From Romeriopsis navalis LEGE 11480 (lineage in GTDB: Bacteria > Cyanobacteriota > Cyanobacteriia > Leptolyngbyales > Leptolyngbyaceae), in contig NZ_JADEXQ010000060.1 of assembly GCF_015207035.1 (NCBI RefSeq), positions 1 to 38,711 of the forward strand: DNA of 38,711 nt. Direction: 5' to 3'. Below, piece after piece: positions 8,752 to 15,784 of this stretch. A model generated the notes under the pieces. The model ran no database searches, had not been told where the DNA came from, and saw only the letters and a list, made by a program, of their open reading frames with translations. Each line of letters begins with the position of its first letter. Position 1 is the first letter of the stretch. The translations under genes were made by a program, and so were the position numbers.

Positions 8752-9666
8752 ATGGCAGACCAGTTAGTTCGAGCAACAGCCGCCGGTGGTGGCATTCGTG
8801 CTGTCGGTGTGATTACAACTCGGCTGACCGAGGAAGCGCGTCAACGTCACAAACTTTCCTACGTGGCAACTGCTGCTTTGGGGCGGACAATGGCGGGTGG
8901 TTTATTGTTAGCTTCGAGTATGAAGCGACCGGACTCGCGGGTGAATTTGCGCATTAAAGGTGATGGGCCGATGGGTGGCTTATTGGTGGATGCGGGTCTC
9001 GATGGGACAGTGCGGGGCTACGTCGATCGGCCCGAAGTCGAGTTGCCCCTCAATGCTGAAGGTAAGCTAGACGTGGGTGGGGCGATCGGCAAGGAAGGCT
9101 TTCTCTATGCGGTGCGCGATACCGGTGTGGGCTATCACTACTCCAGCACTGTGGAATTAGTGTCCGGTGAAATTGGGGAGGATTTAACGTATTATTTGGC
9201 GACTTCTGAGCAAACCCCATCGGCTTTGTTGGTCGGTGTATTTATGGATGTACCGCAGGATTGTGTCGAATCGGCGGGTGGCTTACTGATTCAAGTTTTG
9301 CCGAAGGCGGCCCAGGATGATTCGCTTGCGACATTATTAGAATCCCGCATTGCGGGTATGCAATCGTTTACGGCGATGCTGCGATCCGGTAAGACATTGC
9401 AGCAGATGATGGAGGCAGTGCTGGGCGATCTAGATTTGCAGATATTCCCGGAGATACAGTTAGTGCGTTTCCACTGTGGCTGCACGAAGGATCGAGTGTT
9501 GAATGCTTTGCCACTGTTGGGGGAGGCGGAGTTGCTCGATATGATTGAGACAGATGGTGGGGCGGAAGCGACCTGTCATTTTTGCAATACGGTGTATACG
9601 GCGGGCCGGGATGAATTGCATGCAATTGTAGCTGAAATGCGATCGCAGCCAGCCGAGGGTGGTTAA
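8752..9666 (+). CDS. hslO: Redox-regulated holdase chaperone Hsp33
   Basis: Hsp33 is a cytosolic holdase switched on by oxidative unfolding. The 304-aa protein has the full N-terminal substrate domain and the C-terminal zinc redox switch: Cys242-x-Cys244 (HCGC) and Cys275-x2-Cys278 (CHFC), spaced 30 residues apart as expected. Under reducing conditions these bind Zn2+; oxidation releases the metal and exposes the binding surface. It is transcribed alone, downstream of the pil terminator and convergent with the PLP enzyme gene. The short 5' region ends in TCCATGG around the start. An oxidative-stress chaperone fits a phototroph, but its regulation is not visible here. Confidence 0.96.
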   Translation: MADQLVRATAAGGGIRAVGVITTRLTEEARQRHKLSYVATAALGRTMAGGLLLASSMKRPDSRVNLRIKGDGPMGGLLVDAGLDGTVRGYVDRPEVELPLNAEGKLDVGGAIGKEGFLYAVRDTGVGYHYSSTVELVSGEIGEDLTYYLATSEQTPSALLVGVFMDVPQDCVESAGGLLIQVLPKAAQDDSLATLLESRIAGMQSFTAMLRSGKTLQQMMEAVLGDLDLQIFPEIQLVRFHCGCTKDRVLNALPLLGEAELLDMIETDGGAEATCHFCNTVYTAGRDELHAIVAEMRSQPAEGG

Positions 9667-9719
9667 TTGCTTTGCCCCGATGGTGCTGTTTCCGGCGGTC
9701 AGTCTGATGCAGGGTCGTC

Positions 9720-10892
9720 TTATTGCGTTAACTGGTCGATCGCCTCAACTAGATGTTGAATTTCTGCATCGGTCGTGAGGTAGTGAGTGCAGGCGCGGAC
9801 GCAGTTGGGATTAAGGAGCAATCGGACGTAGATGCCTTGGTGTTCTAGCCTTTGGACGAGTTGTTTGTGTTGGCCGCTTGCGAGTTGGAAGGCAACGAGG
9901 CCCGAGTCGGGTGTGGTTGGGCGGACGCAAGTGATCGGCTCCAGGCGCTTGAGTTGTTCCCAGAGATTAGTCGCCTGAGCGCAAATTAACTTGTAACGCT
10001 CGACCCCACTGCCGAATGACCGATGGATATTCAAGGCGGCTTCTAGCCCGGCGTATAGTGGCACAGCTGAGGTGGCAACTTCGTAGCGTTCGCTGTTGGG
10101 TTGGAAGCGGGTGGGTTGTCCTTGGGCATTGGTGATCACCGATCGCCAGCCGATAAAGGTGGGCCGCAATCTTTCGCGGACTTCGGGTCGCACGTATAAG
10201 CCGCCAATCCCGGCGGGGCCGCACCACCATTTATGGCCAGTGAAAGCGTAAAAGTCGGCCCCAAGTTCGGTCAGATTTAAGGGTAAAACGCCAACGGATT
10301 GAGCCGCATCAACCATGACTAAAATATTGTGCGCGCGGCAAAGTTCAATGATTTCTGGCAGCGGTAAGACTTGTCCCGTATTCCATAGAATGTGGCTAAT
10401 CACGAGCATTCGCGTATTGGGCTGAATGGCATCGCGAATCACGCTGACGGGATCGCCGCCGTTGACGGTTTCGAGCATTGGGCAAATGTCGATGTCGATC
10501 GCAAATCGGTGTTGGAGTTCTTGGGCAGTGCCGATAATGCCTTGGTGTTCGCAATCGGTGATTAAGATGCGATCGTCTTGGTGCCAGTCGAGCCCCCACA
10601 TGGCGATATTGCAGCCGATTGTCGTGTTTTCGACGATGCTGATGCTGTCTGTGTGAGCGCCAAGTTCGTCGGCCATGAGCGATCGTAGCGCCGCCGTTGC
10701 CTGATTCATCCAGTCATTGGCGGCGTAGGAAAACGGCGAGATTTCCTGCATTTTTAGCTGCGCTTGATACATCGCCTCCAACGCGCGGGCCGGCATACTG
10801 CCTTGGCCGCCATAGTTAAAGTAGGTATAGCGATCAAGGTAGGGAAACTGTTGGCGCTGTTGCTGGATCGTGGCGGATTCGAAAGCGCTCAT
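9720..10892 (-). CDS. Class V PLP aminotransferase, L-cysteine/cystine C-S lyase-like
   Basis: The protein has the fold-type I PLP core of cysteine desulfurases: Asp195 in MVDAAQS, and Lys221 in TGHKWWCGP as the Schiff-base lysine. The TGHKWW-CGPxGIGGLYV signature and the 390-aa length resemble cyanobacterial cysteine/cystine C-S lyase (C-DES), which releases a persulfide from cystine and can support Fe-S cluster formation in vitro. Isopenicillin-N epimerase-like members are a less likely alternative. A TTG at 10907 would add five residues; I use the ATG at 10892. The upstream gene encodes a [2Fe-2S] protein only 18 nt away, so the two are very likely co-transcribed. Family firm, exact reaction inferred. 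Confidence 0.75.
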   Translation of the reverse strand: MSAFESATIQQQRQQFPYLDRYTYFNYGGQGSMPARALEAMYQAQLKMQEISPFSYAANDWMNQATAALRSLMADELGAHTDSISIVENTTIGCNIAMWGLDWHQDDRILITDCEHQGIIGTAQELQHRFAIDIDICPMLETVNGGDPVSVIRDAIQPNTRMLVISHILWNTGQVLPLPEIIELCRAHNILVMVDAAQSVGVLPLNLTELGADFYAFTGHKWWCGPAGIGGLYVRPEVRERLRPTFIGWRSVITNAQGQPTRFQPNSERYEVATSAVPLYAGLEAALNIHRSFGSGVERYKLICAQATNLWEQLKRLEPITCVRPTTPDSGLVAFQLASGQHKQLVQRLEHQGIYVRLLLNPNCVRACTHYLTTDAEIQHLVEAIDQLTQ

Positions 10893-10910
10893 AGGTATAT
10901 TGCACAACGA

Positions 10911-11318
10911 TTACTGCCGTACTACCTTACCGTGAATGACTTGGTGGTTAATGCAGTGTTCTTGGACGATCATTTCGACATCGGCGGCTGTGAGGTTACC
11001 GTAGAAGGTGCGATTCCGAGCAATTTTCTTCTGAATCTTGGTTTGAATTTTGTGGTGGAGTTGTTTTGGGAGAAAGGGCCAGTCCCATAACTTGGTGCGT
11101 TGTGTGGGCTGGAATACCATGGCAACTGCCCCGGCTGTGCAATGATCGAGGCATCCCGCCGCTTTGACTTGTACGCGATCGTGGAGTCCCTGTTGGGCGA
11201 TGGACTGCTTAAATGCCTGATGGATTTCTAGGGCGCCACAGTCAGTGCAACAACCTTCTGGATCGTCTGCTGGGCGCTGCTTAGTACAGACGAAGATGCG
11301 ATATTCAGGAGTGGTCAT
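10911..11318 (-). CDS. Thioredoxin-like [2Fe-2S] ferredoxin family protein
   Basis: The start RIFVCTKQRP and the later AAGCLDHC are the cluster-binding signatures of thioredoxin-like [2Fe-2S] ferredoxins (the NuoE/Shethna type). From the ATG at 11318 the candidate ligands are Cys11, one of Cys23/24/27, Cys56 and Cys60. A basic C-terminal extension follows at about residues 80-135. An ATG at 11378 would add 20 residues outside the fold; neither start has a clear ribosome-binding site. Its electron partner is unknown. The tight spacing to the C-S lyase-like gene suggests that this protein, or its cluster, is linked to the sulfur released by that enzyme (inference). Confidence 0.8.
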   Translation of the reverse strand: MTTPEYRIFVCTKQRPADDPEGCCTDCGALEIHQAFKQSIAQQGLHDRVQVKAAGCLDHCTAGAVAMVFQPTQRTKLWDWPFLPKQLHHKIQTKIQKKIARNRTFYGNLTAADVEMIVQEHCINHQVIHGKVVRQ

Positions 11319-11510
11319 GGTGGTGGATGATGGAAATGCCGGGTTGCCGAGCATGCGTTGGCTAAAGTTGGCGAACATCTGTCTAGATTGCCCGTTTGTG
11401 GTCTGAATAATTGAAATAAAACCAAAGATTTGCTGATGATGGGTCGTGGGGGACTTGCCAAAAATCCACTTTTATCTCCCGATTTGGCCAATCTAGATTA
11501 AACTGGAACA

Positions 11511-11550
11511 CACATATGTGACAATTTGCATTGGCAACGCAATTGTGACA
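11511..11550. promoter_or_regulatory. Palindrome and TGTGACA repeats upstream of the RecB-like gene
   Basis: CACATATGTG (11511-11520) is a perfect 10-bp palindrome. TGTGACA occurs at 11517-11523 and again at 11544-11550, and ACAATTTGC/GCAATTGT form an imperfect inverted repeat between them. The block sits in the divergent spacer between the [2Fe-2S] gene and the nuclease gene, 55-95 bp before the latter. TGTGA half-sites recall CRP-family operators, but the spacing is not the canonical N6, so the regulator remains open. Confidence 0.3.
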
Positions 11551-11604
11551 AACCGTTGAACAAAATTCATCAGTTAGTCCTTACCGCTCCATCAGCTTGC
11601 CATT

Positions 11605-13083
11605 ATGTTGCTGACCGCCGAGATGCTTCTGAATTATCAGCGCTGCAACCGTCGCGCTTTCCTCGATGCCCATGGTGATTCGGGGCGGAAGGATGCGCCT
11701 AGTGATTATTTGCAAAAGTTATTTCAAGATAGTGCCGGCAATCATCGATCGTTGTTGCAGGACAAAGAATATCAACGCCCGATGTTTGATTCGGGGGATT
11801 GGCCGACGGGTGCAGAAAAGACACTGGAGCTTATGCGTCAAGGGGTTGAGACGATTTATCAGCCGATTCTCCTGGCCGAAATTGATGGTGTGACTTGGCG
11901 CAGTGTGCCGGACTTGCTGATTAAACAGCCAGGCCAATCGTATTTTGGCGACTGGATGTATACCTTGCAGGAAATCAAGCTGAGTAAACGTGCGAAGACG
12001 GAATATCAGGTCGTGGTGGCCTATCATACCCGGGCGTTAGCGGAAGTTCAGGGTGCGTGGCCGGAGGAAGCGTTTCTGAATCTCAAGGATAAAGGCTTGT
12101 ATGCCGTCGACCTTTGGGAAATGCTGCCCCGGTTGGCGGAGGTGGTTGACGGCTGTCTGACTGCCCTCAGCGGCGCGACGGAACCGGAGGTGTTTATATC
12201 CCGAAATCGCTGTGGACTCTGTCATTGGTACAACTATTGTTATGACATTGCCAGTACGCAGCAGCATCTGTCGCTGCTGCCCGGTGTGACACAAGGCCGC
12301 TATGCCGAACTCCAAAAACGCAATATTACGACTCTTGAAACCCTGGCATCCATGCCGCCGAAGCGACTGGAAACATTGCCAGGGTTTGGTCTTGAAGCGG
12401 CAACGCGATTAGCGCGACAGGCCAATGTGACATTACATAATCGGGCTTTGCCCGCAGATGGATTTCCCCATGGGGCGCAGTCTGGCCAATTTTTGCAGGA
12501 GCGGCTGCCGACGGCCCCGATCGAGCTATATTTCGATATTGAGTCAGAACCGTCAATGGATCTGATTTATTTGCATGGGGTATTGTTGGTCGATCGGACC
12601 AACAATACCCAGGAATTTCACAAATTCTTGGCGGATAATCCCGATGATGAGCGAAAAGTTTGGGAAGCCTTTTTAGAGTTTGTTTGGATGTACCCGACCG
12701 CGCCGATTTTTCACTTCTGTCCTTACGAAGTGCAAACGGTGAATAAATTAGCGAAGTTGTATGGCACACCGCGGGAGCGGGTGCAGCCGTTGCTGCCGCG
12801 GTTCGTTGACTTGCATGCGATCGCGACCCAGGTGGCGACATTGCCCGTTGAAAGTTATGCGCTGAAAAATATTGCCCGGTGGATGGGGTTTGATTGGCGT
12901 GATTCCAGCGCGAATGGGGCGCAGTCAATCTATTGGTACGCGCAGTGGCTATCGACCCAGGAGCAATCGTTCTTGGATTCGATCGTGGTTTATAACGAGG
13001 ATGATTGTCGGGCGACCTACCACATTAAGGAATGGTTAGTGGATTTTGTCGAAGGGTTTGATCAGGCACTATTGGCGAGTTAG
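11605..13083 (+). CDS. TM0106-family RecB-like putative nuclease
   Basis: This 492-aa protein joins two nuclease-like parts. The N-terminal half has a RecB-type core (Asp103 in PDLL, Glu123-x-Lys125 in QEIK) together with Cys14, Cys203, Cys206 and Cys212 (C-x2-C-x5-C), the pattern used by AddB and Cas4 to hold a 4Fe-4S cluster. A helix-hairpin-helix segment (TLETLASMPPKRLETLPGFG) follows. The C-terminal half is an RNase H-like/DEDD exonuclease domain starting at YFDIESEP, with a late acidic cluster at YNEDDCRATY. The order matches the TM0106 family, whose cellular role is not established. It stands alone and no CRISPR or recombination gene is near. DNA processing is a fair inference. Confidence 0.88.
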   Translation: MLLTAEMLLNYQRCNRRAFLDAHGDSGRKDAPSDYLQKLFQDSAGNHRSLLQDKEYQRPMFDSGDWPTGAEKTLELMRQGVETIYQPILLAEIDGVTWRSVPDLLIKQPGQSYFGDWMYTLQEIKLSKRAKTEYQVVVAYHTRALAEVQGAWPEEAFLNLKDKGLYAVDLWEMLPRLAEVVDGCLTALSGATEPEVFISRNRCGLCHWYNYCYDIASTQQHLSLLPGVTQGRYAELQKRNITTLETLASMPPKRLETLPGFGLEAATRLARQANVTLHNRALPADGFPHGAQSGQFLQERLPTAPIELYFDIESEPSMDLIYLHGVLLVDRTNNTQEFHKFLADNPDDERKVWEAFLEFVWMYPTAPIFHFCPYEVQTVNKLAKLYGTPRERVQPLLPRFVDLHAIATQVATLPVESYALKNIARWMGFDWRDSSANGAQSIYWYAQWLSTQEQSFLDSIVVYNEDDCRATYHIKEWLVDFVEGFDQALLAS

Positions 13084-13091
13084 TTGCCACT

Positions 13092-13145
13092 CTAGACATC
13101 TCTTCTTCTCTCAACTAGACTCTCTTCTGCTCAACTAGACATCTT
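13092..13145. repeat. Imperfect tandem duplication at the era 3' end
   Basis: TCAACTAGAC occurs at 13111-13120 and 13131-13140, each preceded by a TCTCTTCT-like run, and CTAGACATCT occurs at 13092-13101 and 13136-13145. The rightmost copies contain the era stop codon and last codons. The pattern looks like slippage that copied the end of era into the short spacer it shares with the nuclease gene. No stem-loop terminator is seen between these convergent genes. Confidence 0.5.
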
Positions 13146-14100
13146 CCACGCGATAACCCAGCTCCGAGAGCCGTGTCCGGGATTGTCGCCATTTGGGTTG
13201 GACCTTGACGAAGAGTTGGAGGTTGACTTTGCCGGCGATCAGCTTCTGGATTTGTTGGCGCGAGGCGGTGCCAATCTCCTTCAGCATGGAGCCTTTTTTG
13301 CCGATAACGATGCCTTTTTGGGAGTCACGCTCGACGTTGATAATCGCAAAGACGTTGGTGATTTTGGGTTGTTCGTCGACTTTCTCGATCGCAATCGCAA
13401 CAGAGTGAGGTATTTCTTCGCGGGTCATTTTGAGAATTTGTTCGCGAATCAGTTCGCCCATAATGAAGCGTTCGGGTTGATCGGTGACGAGATCGGGTGG
13501 GTAGTAGTAAGGGCCGGATTCTAGGCCATCAATTAAGGCCGTTTGGAGTCCACCCAAACCGGCGGCGGTGACGGCGGAAAATTTGATGATGGGCCAGTTA
13601 TTTTCTTGGGCCAGGGTGTGATAGCCCGTGTCAAGGGGATGGGATTCCAGGGCTTTCTCGGTTTCGTCGTTGGTTTGTTGGTCGGATTTATTGATCCCCA
13701 GGATGACTGGTGTTTCAGTTTTTTGAAGCAATTCGGCAATGTAGCGATCGCCCCCGCCTAATTCGGCTGAACCATCAACGACGAATAGCAGAAGGTCAAC
13801 GGATTGGATGGCGATGCGGGCGTTTTGCACCAACACTTTTCCCAGTTGGTGATGGGGTTTGTGGATGCCGGGGGTATCGACGAAGATGATTTGGGCTTGG
13901 TCAGTGGTGAGGATGCCGCGCAGTCGGTTGCGGGTGGTTTGGGCGATCGGTGAAGTGATGGCGATCTTTTGGCCGACGAGGGCATTCATTAAGGTTGATT
14001 TGCCGACATTGGGCCGACCAATGATACCGATGAAGCCAGATTTGTAACCTTCGGGAGCGGCGGGAATTAACGAATAGCTAGCGGCGAAGTCATCTGTCAT
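13135..14100 (-). CDS. era: GTPase Era
   Basis: Era binds 16S rRNA and supports small-subunit assembly. All GTPase motifs are present: P-loop GRPNVGKS (28-35), QTTRNR switch I region (54-59), DTPG (75-78), NKSD (137-140) and SA (175-176). The C-terminal KH domain has VIGKKGS (264-270). The length of 321 aa is usual, with a slightly extended N-terminus (first ~20 residues). It lies downstream of spoIID on the same strand, but 172 bp away with a large hairpin between, so it may have its own promoter. Confidence 0.97.
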   Translation of the reverse strand: MTDDFAASYSLIPAAPEGYKSGFIGIIGRPNVGKSTLMNALVGQKIAITSPIAQTTRNRLRGILTTDQAQIIFVDTPGIHKPHHQLGKVLVQNARIAIQSVDLLLFVVDGSAELGGGDRYIAELLQKTETPVILGINKSDQQTNDETEKALESHPLDTGYHTLAQENNWPIIKFSAVTAAGLGGLQTALIDGLESGPYYYPPDLVTDQPERFIMGELIREQILKMTREEIPHSVAIAIEKVDEQPKITNVFAIINVERDSQKGIVIGKKGSMLKEIGTASRQQIQKLIAGKVNLQLFVKVQPKWRQSRTRLSELGYRVEDV

Positions 14101-14168
14101 AGGTTGATGGGGGTGAGTCTGCTATGGGGAGCAGGAGGTGGTCCAAGGCATGGAGTCGAAGCGCTGCA

Positions 14169-14202
14169 CAGCGCGGCAGGATAAGTTCAAACTGCCGCGC
14201 TG
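14169..14202. terminator. GC-rich 11-bp hairpin between spoIID-like gene and era
   Basis: CAGCGCGGCAG (14169-14179) and CTGCCGCGCTG (14192-14202) are perfect reverse complements around a 12-nt loop. The stem is strong, but neither strand has a clear T-run after it, so it may be a transcript-stabilising or attenuating hairpin rather than a classic terminator. It lies in the leftward path from the SpoIID gene to era. Confidence 0.4.
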
Positions 14203-14272
14203 CCATCATTTGTGGCAAGCGCTTGTTTGAGGCAGGCGTGAGAATCCGAATCTTGGCCGCTAATCAATACAC

Positions 14273-15589
14273 TTAAAACTCTTGCACAATCTTACCGACT
14301 GCGGTGCTCGGATAGTAGTGTGACAGAATTTGTTCATATTTATAGCCTTGGGTGGCGAGGGACTTGGCGCCCAGTTGGCTCATGCCTTTGCCTTGGAAGG
14401 CTTCCATGACGATCGCGTCGGAAGCAGCATAGAGGGATTCCACAATGCCGCCTTTGTGACTGACGAATTGGCCAGAGGTGGCATCGACGGCTGCGTTAGT
14501 TTCAGGGGCTTCCCGTTCGATGCCGCTATAGACCTGGTAGTACTCGTCGTTGCCCAGGTGGTAGAGCTTGCTGACCGGTTTGAAGTAGTAGGTGAGCGCA
14601 TAGGACCGCGCGGCGACGGCTTGGGCTTTGAGGGCTTCTTTCCCCCAATTGGGTGAGACTTCGCTGGCGACGACGCTTTGGAGGTAGTTGCGCATGTTGA
14701 CGTGGCTGATGGCCCAGAGTCGGCCTTCTTTGGCGACGATGCGGAGTCGCCCCCGATAGGGTCTGCCGCTGACGATGATAATGCCGGTTTTGGGGGCGTT
14801 AAGGTAGATGGTGGCCGGAAGATTTTGATTGCCGAGAGCAATTCCTTGCCCGCTGGGTTGGGCCGTATAGATTTCGTTGGCGGCGAGATTAAACAGAATT
14901 TTGCCCTTGTCGTCGGAGACTTCGACTGTGCTGGCGCCTCCCACAGCGACGGCGGATGTTTTGGTGGCGATCGCCACATGCATTTCAATTTGGGCGTCAA
15001 CGAGCGCGGATGCGCCGAGCAGGGCGGCTTTAGCCCTGGCGTTCATTGCCTTTTGTTGGGGGGTGAGTTTGGTGAGGTCAACGGGTTTGAGGTTGGCGAT
15101 CTTGCCTTTGGCGATCTGTTGGCCTTTGGCTGGGGTTTTGCCTGGGTTGGGGGAAAGTCCGGCTGGCATCGGCAGGGGCGTGCCAGAGACGGCGGGCTGC
15201 ATGAGCGAACCGAGGGAAGTCTGGTTGGTTTGGGGGGATTGGGAGAGCAGGGCAGCATTTTGGGCGGGCGGCGGGCTGGGCCGATTGCGTTCCATATGCC
15301 AAGCGATCGCCGGGAAGATCGCGAGCAATGGGAGGCCAAGCCAGGGGCGCTGTTTGATCCAGTTAGTGGTGGCTCCAGGACGTTGTTTGAGCCAGGTAAG
15401 GACAGCGGCGTTGTCCCGGGTGGCGGGGGTGTTGGTGAGTGTTGTGATCTCCCCGGTGATTAATGCATCGGTAGCGGCGGTCTGGGCCGGCGTGATTGCC
15501 GGAGGAATCTCGGTGGGCGAATCGGTCGCTGGGCTGGCGGCCTCAGCGGTAATTTCTTGTTCGACGCGCTCTAATACCCGATCGTCCAT
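14273..15589 (-). CDS. SpoIID/LytB domain-containing membrane protein
   Basis: The 438-aa product has a long acidic N-terminus, a membrane segment around residues 83-98, a Pro/Ala-rich spacer, and a SpoIID/LytB domain filling the C-terminal half. The conserved core is clear: SVVASEVSPNWGKEALKAQA followed by VAARSYALTYY, then GMSQLGAKSLATQGYKYEQIL and HYYPST at the end. In Bacillus, SpoIID is a lytic transglycosylase acting on denuded glycan; cyanobacterial homologues are taken to be envelope-located murein enzymes or modulators. AAGGA lies a few bases before the ATG. The N-terminal 80 residues are low-complexity and poorly conserved. Fold certain; catalytic activity not provable here. Confidence 0.85.
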   Translation of the reverse strand: MDDRVLERVEQEITAEAASPATDSPTEIPPAITPAQTAATDALITGEITTLTNTPATRDNAAVLTWLKQRPGATTNWIKQRPWLGLPLLAIFPAIAWHMERNRPSPPPAQNAALLSQSPQTNQTSLGSLMQPAVSGTPLPMPAGLSPNPGKTPAKGQQIAKGKIANLKPVDLTKLTPQQKAMNARAKAALLGASALVDAQIEMHVAIATKTSAVAVGGASTVEVSDDKGKILFNLAANEIYTAQPSGQGIALGNQNLPATIYLNAPKTGIIIVSGRPYRGRLRIVAKEGRLWAISHVNMRNYLQSVVASEVSPNWGKEALKAQAVAARSYALTYYFKPVSKLYHLGNDEYYQVYSGIEREAPETNAAVDATSGQFVSHKGGIVESLYAASDAIVMEAFQGKGMSQLGAKSLATQGYKYEQILSHYYPSTAVGKIVQEF

Positions 15590-15784
15590 AGTCCTTGCTC
15601 TATACCGTATTTAGTTAGTAAATAGATGTGTGCAATCCTAAATCTTGTCTAATTTAGCGCGTTGGGGACGCTTCTGGGGGCAAAGTGCTCAGTCCGTTGG
15701 GGCATCGGTTCTCTTTTCGATGGGCTATGGGCGTATCCCGGAATATTTCTGGAACCTGAGGCGCCATTCCCGCGGCCCATTTTT

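Noticed and set aside
11605-13083. Cas4 of a CRISPR system
   Set aside because: The RecB/Cys pattern is similar, but the extra RNase H-like domain, the length, and the lack of cas genes or repeat arrays point to the TM0106 family.
14678-15463. 261-codon plus-strand frame over the SpoIID-like gene
   Set aside because: Gly-rich antisense shadow of a well-supported SpoIID gene.
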